From Rhododendron vialii (lineage: Eukaryota; Streptophyta; Magnoliopsida; Ericales; Ericaceae), in assembly GCF_030253575.1 (NCBI RefSeq), contig NC_080560.1, positions 39,417,001 to 39,481,000 of the forward strand: a stretch of DNA of 64,000 nucleotides, read 5' to 3'. Shown here piece after piece: positions 1-11,219 of the stretch; position 1 is the first letter of the stretch; each line of letters opens with the position of its first letter. Both the position numbers and the translations under genes were made by a program. The notes under the pieces were generated by a model. It searched no databases. It saw only the letters and a list, made by a program, of their open reading frames with translations, and was not told the DNA's origin.

Positions 1-139
1 GCCAAGCGAGGGTGCTTGGCAGCGGTGCCGAGCAGTCAATCTGGCTGTTCATCTTGACACTAACGGCTCAGATCTAATCCAAGTACATAAACAGTTGGAT
101 TGACCCGCTCGACACTATTACCAAGCACCCTCGGTTGGC
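1..139. mobile_element. Short hairpin MITE-like element at the window edge
   Basis: Positions 1-33 and 107-139 form an imperfect inverted repeat of 33 bases, built on the shared core GAGGGTGCTTGG and its complement. A second pair of short inverted segments lies further in (GTCAATCTGGCTGTT against AACAGTTGGATTGAC). The whole stretch could fold into one long hairpin, as MITEs and foldback elements do. It begins at the window boundary, so an outer terminus or target duplication may be missing. The family is not recognised. Confidence 0.5.
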
Positions 140-559
140 AGTATCCCTGAGTCCGCAAATTAAATGTATACTAAAAAAAAGCATTCATTGCAATAGGAAA
201 AGTCATCGACTCTAAGAAAAATTAAAATAACATAATAAAAACTATAATAAATGATGTTTATTGTTTGCATATGGAGTACGAAAATGACTAAATATAGTTT
301 TGTAATACTATTTTGGATCTCCTTTCTTCAAAAAAACTAGCAGTGGCGAGTCTATATAAGTTGGGAATAACTTTTTTTTACATATAATAATTACAATTTC
401 TAAAATTCTTGTCGTGGTGGCTGCCTCTACTAGACTTCTCTAGCTCCATCCTTGTATATGCACCTTGACTAATATATCTTTGGGAGACCAAATATGACGT
501 GACAATAACTTAGCAAGGTAGCACGCTAGAGTTATCAATTTCGATAGAAATCTTCCCTT

Positions 560-1240
560 CTCTGTCCATGTTTGTTAGATGGGTCTTGAGTCTTAAATCT
601 GTTATAAAAATCTTTCGATCACTAACGGCCATGTTACTAGAACTCCATAAAGCAACAAAAACTTGGCAAAGTTGCATGTTATTACATCATAGAACTGATG
701 AGAAGAGTCTTTCCTCATCTTTCCGTGTTGGTTCCGTTTGTATAATAATGTGAGCTTGACTCGTTCAAAAAATCTTACGATCACTCATGGCATATTTCTT
801 TGGATTCTATAGAGCCGCAATGACTTGGAAAATACATATGTAACTATCAGAGAATAGACAAGAATAGCATCTCCTCATCTTTCCATCTTTGTTTTGTTTT
901 AGTAAAATCTTGCAACGATTGATTGAGAACCTCGTGATTCCAAAATTTTGCAACTATTGATTGAAAACCTCATGTTTTATCAATGGCCATGTCCTTACCA
1001 CTCTATACAACGGCTAGCATGCAAAGAGTACTTGTCAAAGCCAATTTAGTGTCATTATCATAGAATAGAACTCGTTGGAAAAATCTTGCAATCAGACTCC
1101 ATGTATAAAGCAGCCCAGACTTGGTAATGTCTCTTTGTAGTGGATATTTATTAGTGATTTCGTATCCGTCTCCATCAATTTTAGTGTATAATGTGGAACT
1201 TGGCTCATTGAAAAATCTTGCAATGAGTATTTATTCACTA
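560..1240. repeat. Degenerate tandem repeat upstream of the first STP gene
   Basis: Motifs close to AAAAATCTTGCAATC recur near 609, 771, 905, 945, 1079 and 1211. They are followed by similar blocks (a TGGCCATG-like stretch, then an 'actccataaagc...acttgg' stretch, then 'cctcatctttcc'). The unit is roughly 130-190 bases and strongly diverged. No gene is seen between 140 and 1890; short open frames here show no recognisable domain. The stretch may be an old tandem array or a decayed element. Confidence 0.4.
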
Positions 1241-1898
1241 CTACTGACATGGCGCACAGGGGAGGTGAGCTATATTTCTGGAGAGGGGCGGGACTATACA
1301 TTTTGATAATAAGTTTTTTTTTCAATGTAATAGTAGTATTTTTTTTAGAATCGTAGGGGGGCGACCGCCTCTACTAGCCCCCTCTGTCTCCATCCTTGCC
1401 CCTTCCATAGCCTTTTCCACACGTTTATGCCTTAAAGCCCCTTTCACAGCCTTTTCCACACGTTTACGTCTTAAAGTTATCGTGAGGGGAATGATAAAAA
1501 AACAAAAAAAAAAACACGCCGGGGATTGTAGAGAATCATCTCATCGTGCTTATTATCATTTCGATGTTATGTGAAAAAAAAGGATAAGAGTGGTGAGTAG
1601 CGCGTGACAAATATTTTCAAATATTCTCGTACAGAGAGAGCGTAACTTTTTTTTTGTTTTGTTTTTGATCGGCAAGAACGTAACCTTGACTCGGTCAGCA
1701 AGGAAACCCATTTCCGCAGGGCCTTTGTACGTCTAAGCTTAAAAACAGGCCAGGATTTTGATCCACTAATTACCTTTTTCGTTATCAACTAATGGTCTTA
1801 ATCCACTTCAAAAAAATTAGTCTAAAAATGCACCTTATCTCCAATAATCTTTGCTAATCTTCAGGATTAGAGGCACCCAAATTAGTAAACTTTCTCCT

Positions 1899-1906
1899 TA
1901 TAAAAG
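1899..1906 (+). promoter_or_regulatory. TATA box of the first STP gene
   Basis: TATAAAAG lies about 240 bases before the ATG at 2144. With transcription starting about 30 bases downstream, the 5' leader would be roughly 210 bases. The second tandem STP gene has the same octamer before its start, which supports the assignment. Confidence 0.55.
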
Positions 1907-2143
1907 CCCCAGTCACACACCCAATTGTCCTAAGAGCCTCATGTCCAAATCATTTCATTAATAATAAAGGGAGAAAGCAGCCGAGAAAGAGCTCAATAAC
2001 TAGTTTATATTTCTCTTTCTCCTGCTCCCGTAATAATAATAATTTTTTTCTCGGCACTTCCCTAATAATTTTTATGTTATTGATATATATATTTTTTGAA
2101 AACAAACTTTGTATTTGGGCATCATCATCCTGGAGAAGAAAAT

Positions 2144-4123
2144 ATGGCGAGCGAAATTTACCAGTCCAAAACCACAGTTTATGTGCTAGCATGTTGGATT
2201 CTTGCGGCATTCGGCGGCCTTATGTTCGGCTATGACATTGGCATTTCGGGTATGTTTCGATGTATTTTGATTTCGCGCAAGGAGAAATAACTACGATTAC
2301 GTTTGTATTATCCCTTTGATTTGATTCTGTTTTTGGCTTTGGATTTAGGTGGTGTTTCTGGGATGGACGACTTCTTGATCAAATTCTTTCCCAAGGTGCA
2401 CGAAAGAAAACTTCGCGCGGTAGAAGACAACTACTGCAAGTACGATGACCAGATGCTTCAGCTCTTCACGTCTTCCCTGTACCTCGCTGCCCTCGTTGCC
2501 AGTTTTTTCGCATCTAAGCTGTGCACCGTACTTGGTCGCAAGCCCACCATTCTTCTGGCGTCGACCTTTTTCTTGGCCGGAGCTGGATTCAGCGCTGGAG
2601 CCGAAAACAAAGCCATGTTGATTCTTGGTAGGATTCTTTTCGGCATTGGAGTAGGGTTTGGCAATGAGGTATGCTCACACTTCAAATGACAATTGGCTTT
2701 AGTTACGAAATAACATCTTCTTTTTATCCAAACAACAATTTGTAATCCGTATCGTTTCGTTATGAAATGGGACAACAAAGTTGGATTACGTTTCTATTAG
2801 GCAATGAAATCTAATAAGATCTTCGGTTTTTTACGATGTTGGATCGATGCAGGCTGTTCCAGTGTTCTTGTCGGAGATAGCGCCGGTCCAACATAGAGGG
2901 GCTGTCAACATTCTCTTCCAACTCTTCGTTACAATTGGAATTTTCATCGCCAATCTCGTGAACTACTCGACCTCAACGTTACATCCATACGGATGGAGGG
3001 TGTCGTTGGGGCTAGCGGCGGTTCCAGGATTGGTCCTGTTCTTCGGCTCAATGATCCTAACAGAAACACCCTCCAACCTAACTGAGCGCGGAAAGGACGC
3101 GGAAGCTAAAGCGGCGCTCAAGAGGATCAGGGGTGTCGATAACGTGGACAGCGAGTACGAGGAAATCAAAAGGGCTTGCGATGCGGCCAAAGAATTCAAA
3201 CAGCCGTTCAAGAAACTCATGACGCGAGAGAGCAGGCCCCCGTTGATCATTGCCATCATGATGCAAGTCTTCCAGCAGTTCACCGGGATTAACGCGATCA
3301 TGTTTTACGCGCCCGTTCTGTTTCAAACCATGGGGTTCAAGAACAATGCATCACTGTTGTCCGCGGTTATTACCGGGATTGTGAATGTCGCAAGTACTTT
3401 CGTCTCGATCTACTCTGTCGACAAGATCGGAAGGCGGAAGTTGCTTCTCCAAGCTTGTGTTCAGATGTTCATTTGCCAGGTACAAATAACCATTATATAT
3501 AAACGTCAATTGCACAAAATAAACAGTCAGTCGGAAACGAATTTCCTTAGCAAAATGGACATTTTCTTGAGATCAAAACCAAAAAGAGATTTCAAAAGAG
3601 AGTCCTTGAAACTGATGAACTAATGTGCAATATGGGAAGTCCTTGAAACTGATGAACTAATTGGAAAATCAAATTGCAGACAGCAATCGGCGTGATCCTG
3701 TTTGTTGACTTGAAACCCACCGGTACAATGGGCTCAGGGATGGCGGCATTGGTGGTGGTGCTAGTGTGCCTCTACGTCATGTGCTTCGCCTGGTCGTGGG
3801 GCCCGCTGGGGTGGTTGATCCCCAGCGAGACCTTCCCGGTGGAGACCAGGACCGCAGGCTTTGCCTTCGCAGTCAGCTCAAACATGCTCATGACTTTCGT
3901 CATCGCCCAGTCGTTCCTCTCGATGCTCTGCCACATGCGCGCGTTCATCTTCTTCTTCTTCTCGGCTTGGATCCTGGCGATGGGAATATTCGTGGTGTTC
4001 CTTCTGCCCGAGACCAAAGGCGTGCCTATCGATTCCATCACCGAGAGGGTGTGGAAGCAGCACCCGGTTTGGAAGAAGTTCATGGACGAGCACGACGATT
4101 CCAAGAGCCGGGAGATGGCCTGA
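2144..4123 (+). CDS. STP-family proton/monosaccharide symporter, tandem copy 1
   Basis: Four exons: 2144-2249, 2349-2668, 2853-3479 and 3680-4123. All introns are GT-AG, phases agree, and the product is 498 aa, normal for the major-facilitator sugar transport proteins that move hexoses with protons across the plasma membrane. GYDIGISGG holds the proton-coupling Asp (Asp31). Cys65 (NYCKYD) and the Cys in FLSMLC match the lid disulfide known in STPs. FQQFTGIN (Gln283, Gln284, Asn289) and Gln165 match sugar-binding positions, and GRKP/GRR loops and WSWGPLGWL are present. The C-terminal PETKGVPI...TERVW motif is intact, with Thr472 at the AtSTP13 Thr485 position. Oddly, the usual N-Q before AVP is N-E (Glu142), and TRTAGFAFAVSSN replaces the common RSAGQS stretch. 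It pairs with a close duplicate at 6019-9859. The STP subgroup and sugar preference cannot be assigned. Confidence 0.93.
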
Positions 4124-5319
4124 ATGCACATGGATCTTAACTTGTTTGGAGATGCGCCTTAGAAGCAGTATTGCTGTTTCCTGGGTATTTTTCAAGGGTA
4201 TATATATTTTTCAAGAGTAACTCATAAAGAAACTATTGATTTTTCCCCTTTTCATGTGGATAATTTGTTTGTTTGAAGATATTCAATGTTATTAATACAT
4301 AAAGGAAAAAATATTACAGTATGTTACGGTGTGCTTGGATTCATCTATGTTTTTAGATCATGGAAATAACAAAAAAATACGCGCGAGAAATATACTGTTG
4401 CGAACAATGAGGAATTTCCAAATGGAAATCATGATCCGAACCAAGAAGTTCACTCACATTTATTCAATATTTCTCCGGTCAACTCAACATGAAATTGGTT
4501 ACCATGTTTCAAGGATACGATCGACCGGGCACGAAATTAAGTACCGACAATATTACGATAAAGGTTAACTCTTGAATAAATATTGCAATAAATTGAGGGA
4601 GAATAACAAAATGTTATCGGGTTGGATGTTTTTCTATCATTTTCATTGAAAAAAACTGATCAGTATTGAGCAATTTTCAATATGATTTCAGGGTATGCAG
4701 GCATATTGTGGGACATGCATGCTTACATTTGCAAATTCCGACTCTAACCTTCAATACTTTAAGGTGTTAAGAGTGATTTTATTAGAACCCAAAACAAACC
4801 TCTCTAGGCCCAATTTTCTTCTACACCCATTAAAGAGTTTCATCAATTCCGAAAATGCCCTAATCTTCAACAAATACTAAACTTCTTGTTTAAGGGTTTG
4901 AATTGTGACATTCATGAATGCCTCATCGAAAACAACGACGGATCCAGGGGTGGGCGGATGAGACTGGACGATCGCCCTACCCAAGTTTCAAAATTTCTTT
5001 TCGAAGCATAGTAATTTGTCTTGAAAATGTTAAAACTATAGTATTAGTTTGCCCGCCCACGGTTTGACAATATTTTTAGCACCCAACGAGGATCGCGATG
5101 GGAGAGAGAAAAAATGCCAGAAGTGAAGATCGGAGGTGGAATAGGTCCTAGTCCATAGCTTACCCGCCATCCCTAAGTTTGAGGGGGCCAAAAGGACATG
5201 TGAAAAATCCTTAATTACCTTTTCTAACAATCCATGTGTGTGATACTGTGATCCTATCCATTAATAAGATTTCAAAATTAAGTAAAAATAAATAGGGACA
5301 AATTCTGCGTGACATTGTT
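4124..5319. other. 3' flank and intergenic DNA without a recognised gene
   Basis: This AT-rich stretch holds the 3' untranslated region of the first STP gene (AATA-rich from about 4290) and then non-coding DNA. Short open frames around 4329-4568 and 4695-4880 have no recognisable domain. No promoter or RNA gene was seen. Confidence 0.4.
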
Positions 5320-5324
5320 ACTCA

Positions 5325-5736
5325 CGGGAAAGGGTCCTGTCCATTCTCTTATTGTCCTGTCCATTTTAAATTTTTTGGGCCCCGTCCCAGACCCGCAACA
5401 ATGATTGGATCCGTTCATTTTGTAGAACTTGTCGATACCTTCTACCTGGTAAAAAAATCACGTTCGTCGGTTACCAATCCACATCTCATCTAAACATATT
5501 TATTTTTGAACAAATGGGTGCAATTTGTGTGATGAGTGCACGTATTCAAAGAAAAATGTGTTCCGATTAGGTGTTGATTGGTTACCGACGACCATAGTTC
5601 TTTTCGAGGTGGAATTTTTCAAGGAGTTTCATAAAATAAACAACTCCGATCATGGTTGTGGGCCCGAAAAAGGGCCCACAAAAGCAAAATTGAATGGGAC
5701 TGGACAATTAGGAAACTGGACAGGACCCTTCCCCAC
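5325..5736. mobile_element. Inverted-repeat MITE between the tandem STP genes
   Basis: The left end (GGGAAAGGGTCCTGTCC, continuing through 'tcttattgtcctgtccat' to 'gggcccc') is matched in reverse at the right end ('gggcccgaaaaagggccc' through 'ggacaattagg' to GGACAGGACCCTTCCCC). Arms are about 70-80 bases with mismatches and enclose about 250 bases. There is no transposase. It lies in the region upstream of the second STP gene. Similar 'tcctgtcc/cagttcg' ends occur near 14411 and 48890. No clear target duplication was found. Confidence 0.55.
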
Positions 5737-5857
5737 TACTCTATAAAGTTAGAATTTTGATCACCATAACAAACTTTAGCAAAAATAGGAAGAAAATCCA
5801 AAGTTTATCCGATTCAATCTAAGAAATCCCAGTTTAATTTAGAAGGAAAAGATCCAT

Positions 5858-5865
5858 TATAAAAG
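5858..5865 (+). promoter_or_regulatory. TATA box of the second STP gene
   Basis: TATAAAAG lies 161 bases before the ATG at 6019, the same octamer as in the first copy. The predicted leader contains the CA/CT microsatellite at 5908-5942. Confidence 0.55.
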
Positions 5866-5907
5866 AAGATCAACCCATTGTTGAAAGGATCCCTATTGAA
5901 AGCAATA

Positions 5908-5942
5908 ACACACACACACACTCACTCTCTCTCTCTCTCTCC
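5908..5942. repeat. CA/CT microsatellite in the 5' leader of the second STP gene
   Basis: A run of CA repeats (about 5908-5921) is followed by CT repeats (about 5925-5942). It lies between the TATA box and the start codon, so it is probably transcribed. CT-rich leaders are common in plant genes. Confidence 0.8.
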
Positions 5943-6018
5943 TATTCTTGTTTGGTTAATTTCTTGGAGTTGTGTAAAGTGAGATTTTTTCAGAAAATCG
6001 GAGGAGAGAGAAGGGAAG

Positions 6019-9000
6019 ATGGGAAGCGGCGGAGACGTACCGTTCAATTCGAAATTCACAATCTATGTGGTTGCTTGTTGGATTCTTGCAGCCTTTGGAG
6101 GCCTTATGTTTGGTTATGATATTGGAATTTCTGGTACGTCCTTCTTCATGGAGCATATGATATGATACTTCAGTTTGATTATCAATTTCTATTTTGATCA
6201 ATGATCGATGTCATAATAAAGGAGAACATCATTACTAGTACCCATATAATATCTACCAGGAAAAACTGGAGAAATATTCACACATCATCATAATAAAACC
6301 CCTTATCGATAGAGGTATAAGGCTGGTAAAAACCGGAGACAGATACGTACAAAACGGCTACGGCTTCTCATAAAGTATTGGCCTCACTATACCTCCAATT
6401 TAATTGGAGAAAATCAAGAAACTCATGCTTGCTGATGTAATTTATGTGGTTATCAAAAATCCAGACTATCAGTACAGCCGAAATTCCAATAGTAGAGAAG
6501 TTGTTTTTAAAAAATAGCATGTGGTTTTTTCTTTATTCTGTTTCTGGTGGGTAATTTTGTCATTAGGTGGAGTGACCGCGATGGAAGATTTCTTGATCAA
6601 ATTCTTTCCTAAAGTCCACGAAAGAAAGCTACATGCCAAGGAAGACAACTACTGCAAGTACGACGATCCATTGCTTCAGCTCTTCACTTCGTCGTTGTAC
6701 CTTGCCGCGCTCGTTGCGAGCTTTTTCGCGTCCAAGGCTTGCACCATACTTGGCCGCAAGTACACGATTTTCTTGGCGTCGCTCTTTTTCCTGGGCGGGG
6801 CTGGAATGAGTGCCGGAGCTCAACATAAGTGGATGCTTATCATCGGGAGGATTCTTTTCGGCATTGGAGTTGGTTTTGGCAATGAGGTATGACTACATGT
6901 GTACCTTAATCACAAATTTGTCACTACTCTTCGACAGCACGAGTATGAACGTTTCAAACAGGGGAATCGAAACACGTATCTGTATCGGTGATACAATCTA
7001 TTTATCAACAAATATGAGTATAAGAGATCCAAATATGACCGACAAATAAAACCTTTCTACGGGGAAATTGAAGCCATAATGCTATGTGTAAGTTTGTAAC
7101 ATTTCTTCAATGTCAAATTGCTAAAAATGCTGCTTGATTTCTCAACCTCGTAAAATTCTGATGTTTCAGATTGCACTGGCTTTTGATAAAGTTTTGCACT
7201 TTTTCTTTTGGTAACTTAATGCATCGAAACAACATATTACAGGAGCACCGGGGCGTACCCTAGAAAAAAAAAAAAAAAAAAACATAGGAAAGCCATATTT
7301 GGGATTTGATTTCCCAACATTTCGCCTTTCGAATTGGATCAAAGATTCCAATGCACAACGAAATCTAATTTTTTTTGACAATACGCGATGGCAGGCTGTT
7401 CCGGTGTTCTTGTCAGAGGTCGCACCGGTCCAACACAGAGGGGCGGTCAACATTCTCTTCCAGCTCTTTGTAACAATTGGAATCCTGATAGCAAGTTTAG
7501 TCAACTACAACACATCCACATTGCACCCATATGGATGGAGGTTATCACTAGGGCTGGCAGGGATTCCCGGCGTAGTCCTGTTTTTCGGTTCGATGATCCT
7601 AACGGAAACCCCAGCCAGCCTGGTCGAACGCGGAAAGGACGCGAAAGGGAAATCTGCCCTGAAAAGAATCAGGGGAGTCGATGAAGTGGACGACGAATAT
7701 GAAGAAATAAAAAAGGCTTGCGAAGTAGCCAAGCAAGTCAAGCAGCCGTTTAAGAAACTGATGAAGCGAGAGAGCAGGCCGCCGTTGATCATTGCGATCA
7801 TGATGCAAGTGTTCCAGCAGTTCACGGGGATCAACGCGATAATGTTTTACGCGCCTGTTCTGTTTCAAACGATGGGGTTCAAGAACGATGCATCGTTGCT
7901 GTCCGCGGTTATTACCGGCTCTGTGAATGTGTTGAGTACTTGTGTCTCGATCTACGCCGTCGATAAGTGTGGAAGGAGGGGGTTGCTCCTTCAAGCCTGT
8001 TTCCAAATGCTGATTTCTCAGGTACTAAATTTTCTTCTCTTTCTACCGTCCTGTAGATTTGCAATGTTATGTTATCATATGTTGAAGGAACAAACATGCA
8101 TTTGATTTAGTTTCTGTGACAGATGCCACATATCATATGTTTTGATGCTATAACCCATAATAAACTTTCAGTAAGTCTACTGGTACAGCAAAAAGGGACA
8201 TATTTTGTATACAGATTTGTTATGGGGTCCACTACGGAACCTACACAAGTGATCCGAGTCGTTCATTGAATGTAAAATATTTTTTCAAGACCCCTCATGA
8301 AAAATCAGCTCAATCCAATTTTTATAGGTGCTTGATCCAATCATCTAACTTTTGATTTAGATTCTAGGATAATAAAACATTATCACTGTGTTTAGTTTGC
8401 AATTTTGAGATAAAAAGGTTCTATAGATTTGCATATTTTTCCTTCTTTAGTAAAAAAATTTAACATTTTGGCAAACTCTTTTATTTTTTGAATAGACGTA
8501 CGCTATGTACATTCAAAAAGTATAAAATAAGTAAAAAATTTGACAAAAAATCACTAAAGACGAAAAAACACGGATGACGAAACAGTCAAAAGTTTTGGAG
8601 AGATTATTTTTTGAGCGAAAAATCTATGAGTACCGACCATTGGGGGAGAGAAAACGTACCGACGGCCGCCGGCGGGCCGTCTCCGGCCACCGGACGGCCG
8701 ATCCGAGCCGTTCAAAAATTCTAAAAAATAAAACCGAGGGGGTCAACGCGGGAATCAAGGGCATCCGAGGTGTTTAGGGTGCTTGATCAAAGCACCCTTT
8801 TTTCGTGTATATATGTACACACACATATATACACGAAAAAAGGGTGCTTTGATCAAGCACCCTAAACACCTCGGATGCCCTTGATTCCCGCGTTGACCCC
8901 CTCGGTTTTATTTTTTAGAATTTTTGAACGGCTCGGATCGGCCGTCCGGTGGCCGGAGACGGCCCGCCGGCGGCCGTCGGTACGTTTTCCCTCCCCGTGG

Positions 9001-9859
9001 TCGGTACATATAGCAACACTCTTTTTTGAGAGGAGAACCAAATTTGTACAAAATCTGTCCCCTTTTGCTATACCAGTAGACTTACTAATAAACTTTCCAT
9101 TCACTTGCAATTTTGAGAATCCTTAATCCAAAAGAAAGAGATAATTAATACACAGATATTCGGACAAAAATTTGTTCGGAATCATCTAAGATAAAATAGG
9201 TCGCACATGCATCTTGTGGGGTCCATGTGCATCGGACAGCTCCAAATACATTTGCCAGTAGCATTGCTCTCCAAAGAATTGGTCGAACTTACATTCATAC
9301 ATAAGAGTTTTTTAGAGTTGCATTGCGTGCTATCGTATTTTCCATGTTAATCTTCACCACATTTTTTTAGTTCTACTTTTGCCTCTGGAAAAAATATGAT
9401 TTGCAGGTAGCAATTGGTGTGATTTTACTGGTTTTCTTGAAAAACACCGGCACAATGAACTCTTCGCTCGCGATCGTCGTGGTGATCCTCGTGTGCACCT
9501 TCGTTAGCTCCTTCGCTTGGTCGTGGGGCCCGCTCGGGTGGTTAATCCCCAGCGAGACCTTCCCTCTAGAGACCAGAACCGCAGGCTTTGCTTTCGCCGT
9601 CAGCTCGAACATGCTCTTCACTTTCCTCATCGCCCAGGTGTTCCTATCGATGCTTTGTAAAATGCGAGCCTACATATTCTTCTTCTTCTCCGCGTGGATT
9701 CTGGCCATGGGGATCTTTGTCTGCTTCCTAGTGCCGGAAACAAAGGGTGTGCCGATCGATGCCATTGTCGAGAGGGTGTGGAAGCGGCATCCGGTGTGGA
9801 AGAAGTACATGGATAATAAAGACGATAACGGTGGCACGAAGGCTATGGAGATGGCTTGA
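6019..9859 (+). CDS. STP-family proton/monosaccharide symporter, tandem copy 2
   Basis: Four exons: 6019-6133, 6567-6886, 7395-8021 and 9407-9859, encoding 504 aa. Intron positions and phases match copy 1; exons 2 and 3 have identical lengths in the two genes (320 and 627 bases), so this is a tandem duplicate. Conserved points are Asp34 in GYDIGISGG, Cys68 in [14 protein letters not shown] (Gln286, Gln287, Asn292), [15 protein letters not shown] and PETKGVPI. It shares the N-E before AVP and the TRTAGFAFAVSSN segment with copy 1. It differs in having Val475 (IVERVW) where copy 1 and the STP13-like gene have Thr, and in a longer C-terminal tail ending in MEMA. Intron 3 is 1385 bases, against 200 in copy 1, because transposons inserted there. 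Likely a plasma-membrane hexose importer; substrate not determinable. Confidence 0.93.
8170..9086. mobile_element. Non-autonomous DNA transposon in intron 3, 11-bp target duplication
   Basis: The ends are inverted repeats of about 50 bases starting AGTAAGTCTACTGGTA (left) and ending TACCAGTAGACTTACT (right). AATAAACTTTC flanks both sides (8159-8169 and 9087-9097), an 11-bp direct repeat that marks the insertion. The length fits a Mutator-like element, which usually makes 9-11-bp duplications, but no transposase is present. A GC-rich foldback element lies inside it. Confidence 0.75.
8631..9008. mobile_element. GC-rich foldback MITE with long, nearly perfect arms
   Basis: Two arms of about 180 bases run from TACCGACCATTGGGGGAG through GACGGCCGCCGGCGGGCC and AGGGTGCTTGATCAAAGCAC to a short AT/AC centre near 8815, then return in reverse complement almost base for base. 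The arms are much more GC- and CpG-rich than the surrounding intron. It encodes no protein; the open frames on both strands are mirror images of each other. Relatives lie at 51659-51923 and, as a fragment, at 25113-25185. Confidence 0.8.
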
Positions 9860-11219
9860 CTAAATAGAAAGAAGCTCTGTTTGGATTTGGGATCGAAATC
9901 TTCTCTCCTTAGCCGTGGACTTTGTTTTCTGCCTTTCGGGTCTAAACTGTTTTTCATATTGAGTCCTTATAAGTCTGCTTTCGCAGAAACTCATCGGAAA
10001 CCTTCCCTTTTCTTCTTTCTAGTGGTTTTCTTAGCTCAAGATTTTGAACAATTTTGTAGTGAGCTTTATTCCCAATTGTTACCACAAAGTGTTCCATATG
10101 CTATGAGTTTGTTTTTCTATGTTCTAGCACAAAAGTAGTGGTGTTGGCCATATCCCCAACCTTTTAGGGTGGATTTTTGTTTTCCATAATGAAAAATAGA
10201 CTAAAATTAAGCACACTTAAAAGAGATTATTTGAGGGGGGTGAAAGGGTAACGTCTTAAAGTTCAAGGAGACAAAATGATACCGAGTCACCCAAAGGGCA
10301 AGTACTAACATTGGCAGAGCGAGGATGGGCCTAGACGGAGTGAAATTATATAATAATTACTCACGGACCCCACAGAAACGTGTGGTTGTAAAGTGATCCG
10401 AAGCACCACGTGATGGTACTCCTGGACTATTCAATAACTACTCACGGACGGAGAATGAGGCCTCATTGGAATTTTTTTTAAGTGTAAGTTTTCATAATGA
10501 CCCCTATTTTTTACAAAAAAACTTAGCATTATTATTTTGATGACACAGATTGGAGGATGCTACGTTTATCCATTAGCTTACTTGCATTTGACTTTGGCAT
10601 CAACTTTAAGGATTCTTTATTTGTTGAACTGTTGATGTTTTTTTCGCTCGGCAAAGAAAGGGGATTTATTTAATCTCAAAAGAAGGGTTGAACCGCCATT
10701 GTTGAGATTTGTAGGGGCATTTTTTTACTATGAAATCATTTAAACAATTAGGGAGTCAACTGAATATATGGGTGAATAATCGAACAGCGATAGCACAACT
10801 GCATGATTGGAAAAGATATTTTTGAAACTATCGTGCAAAGCTTTCAAAACATAAAACACTCGTCGTTGTGCTCTATCGTGAAACTCACATTTGTAAGCCT
10901 ACTGATGAATAGGTTGGTTTTGTTAGTTTCCACTTTGCATTCAAAAAGGCTCTTTCGGTTGAGTAGTCTCTCAGAGCACCCCTGCTGATACAATGATACA
11001 TATTCCTAGTTACTCCCCACAGCACAAAATAACGATTGCTGAGGGAATAAAGATCTTTCCCCATCATGCAGCTAAATTCAGTAATTTAGACAACTTAAGC
11101 CCTTTGCAAAGCATGGAAAATCTCATATATTTGCATAATTAGTCATATAAGTAATTTCATATTTATGTCATGACACAAAATACACAAATATATTGAAATG
11201 TGAAATGACCAAAACCCCA
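9860..11219. other. Intergenic DNA between convergent genes, no gene seen
   Basis: This region lies between the 3' ends of the second STP gene (plus) and the phytocyanin (minus), so both 3' untranslated regions should be here. Short open frames (for example 9881-10138) lack recognisable domains. A phrase built on ACTCACGGA occurs twice, near 10360 and 10440, suggesting a repeat fragment. Confidence 0.4.

Noticed and set aside
8574..9126. Paired open frames on both strands with the same peptide (GERKRTDGRRRAVSGHRTADPSRS)
   Set aside because: They are the two arms of one foldback MITE, so the matching peptides are a palindrome effect and not a gene.
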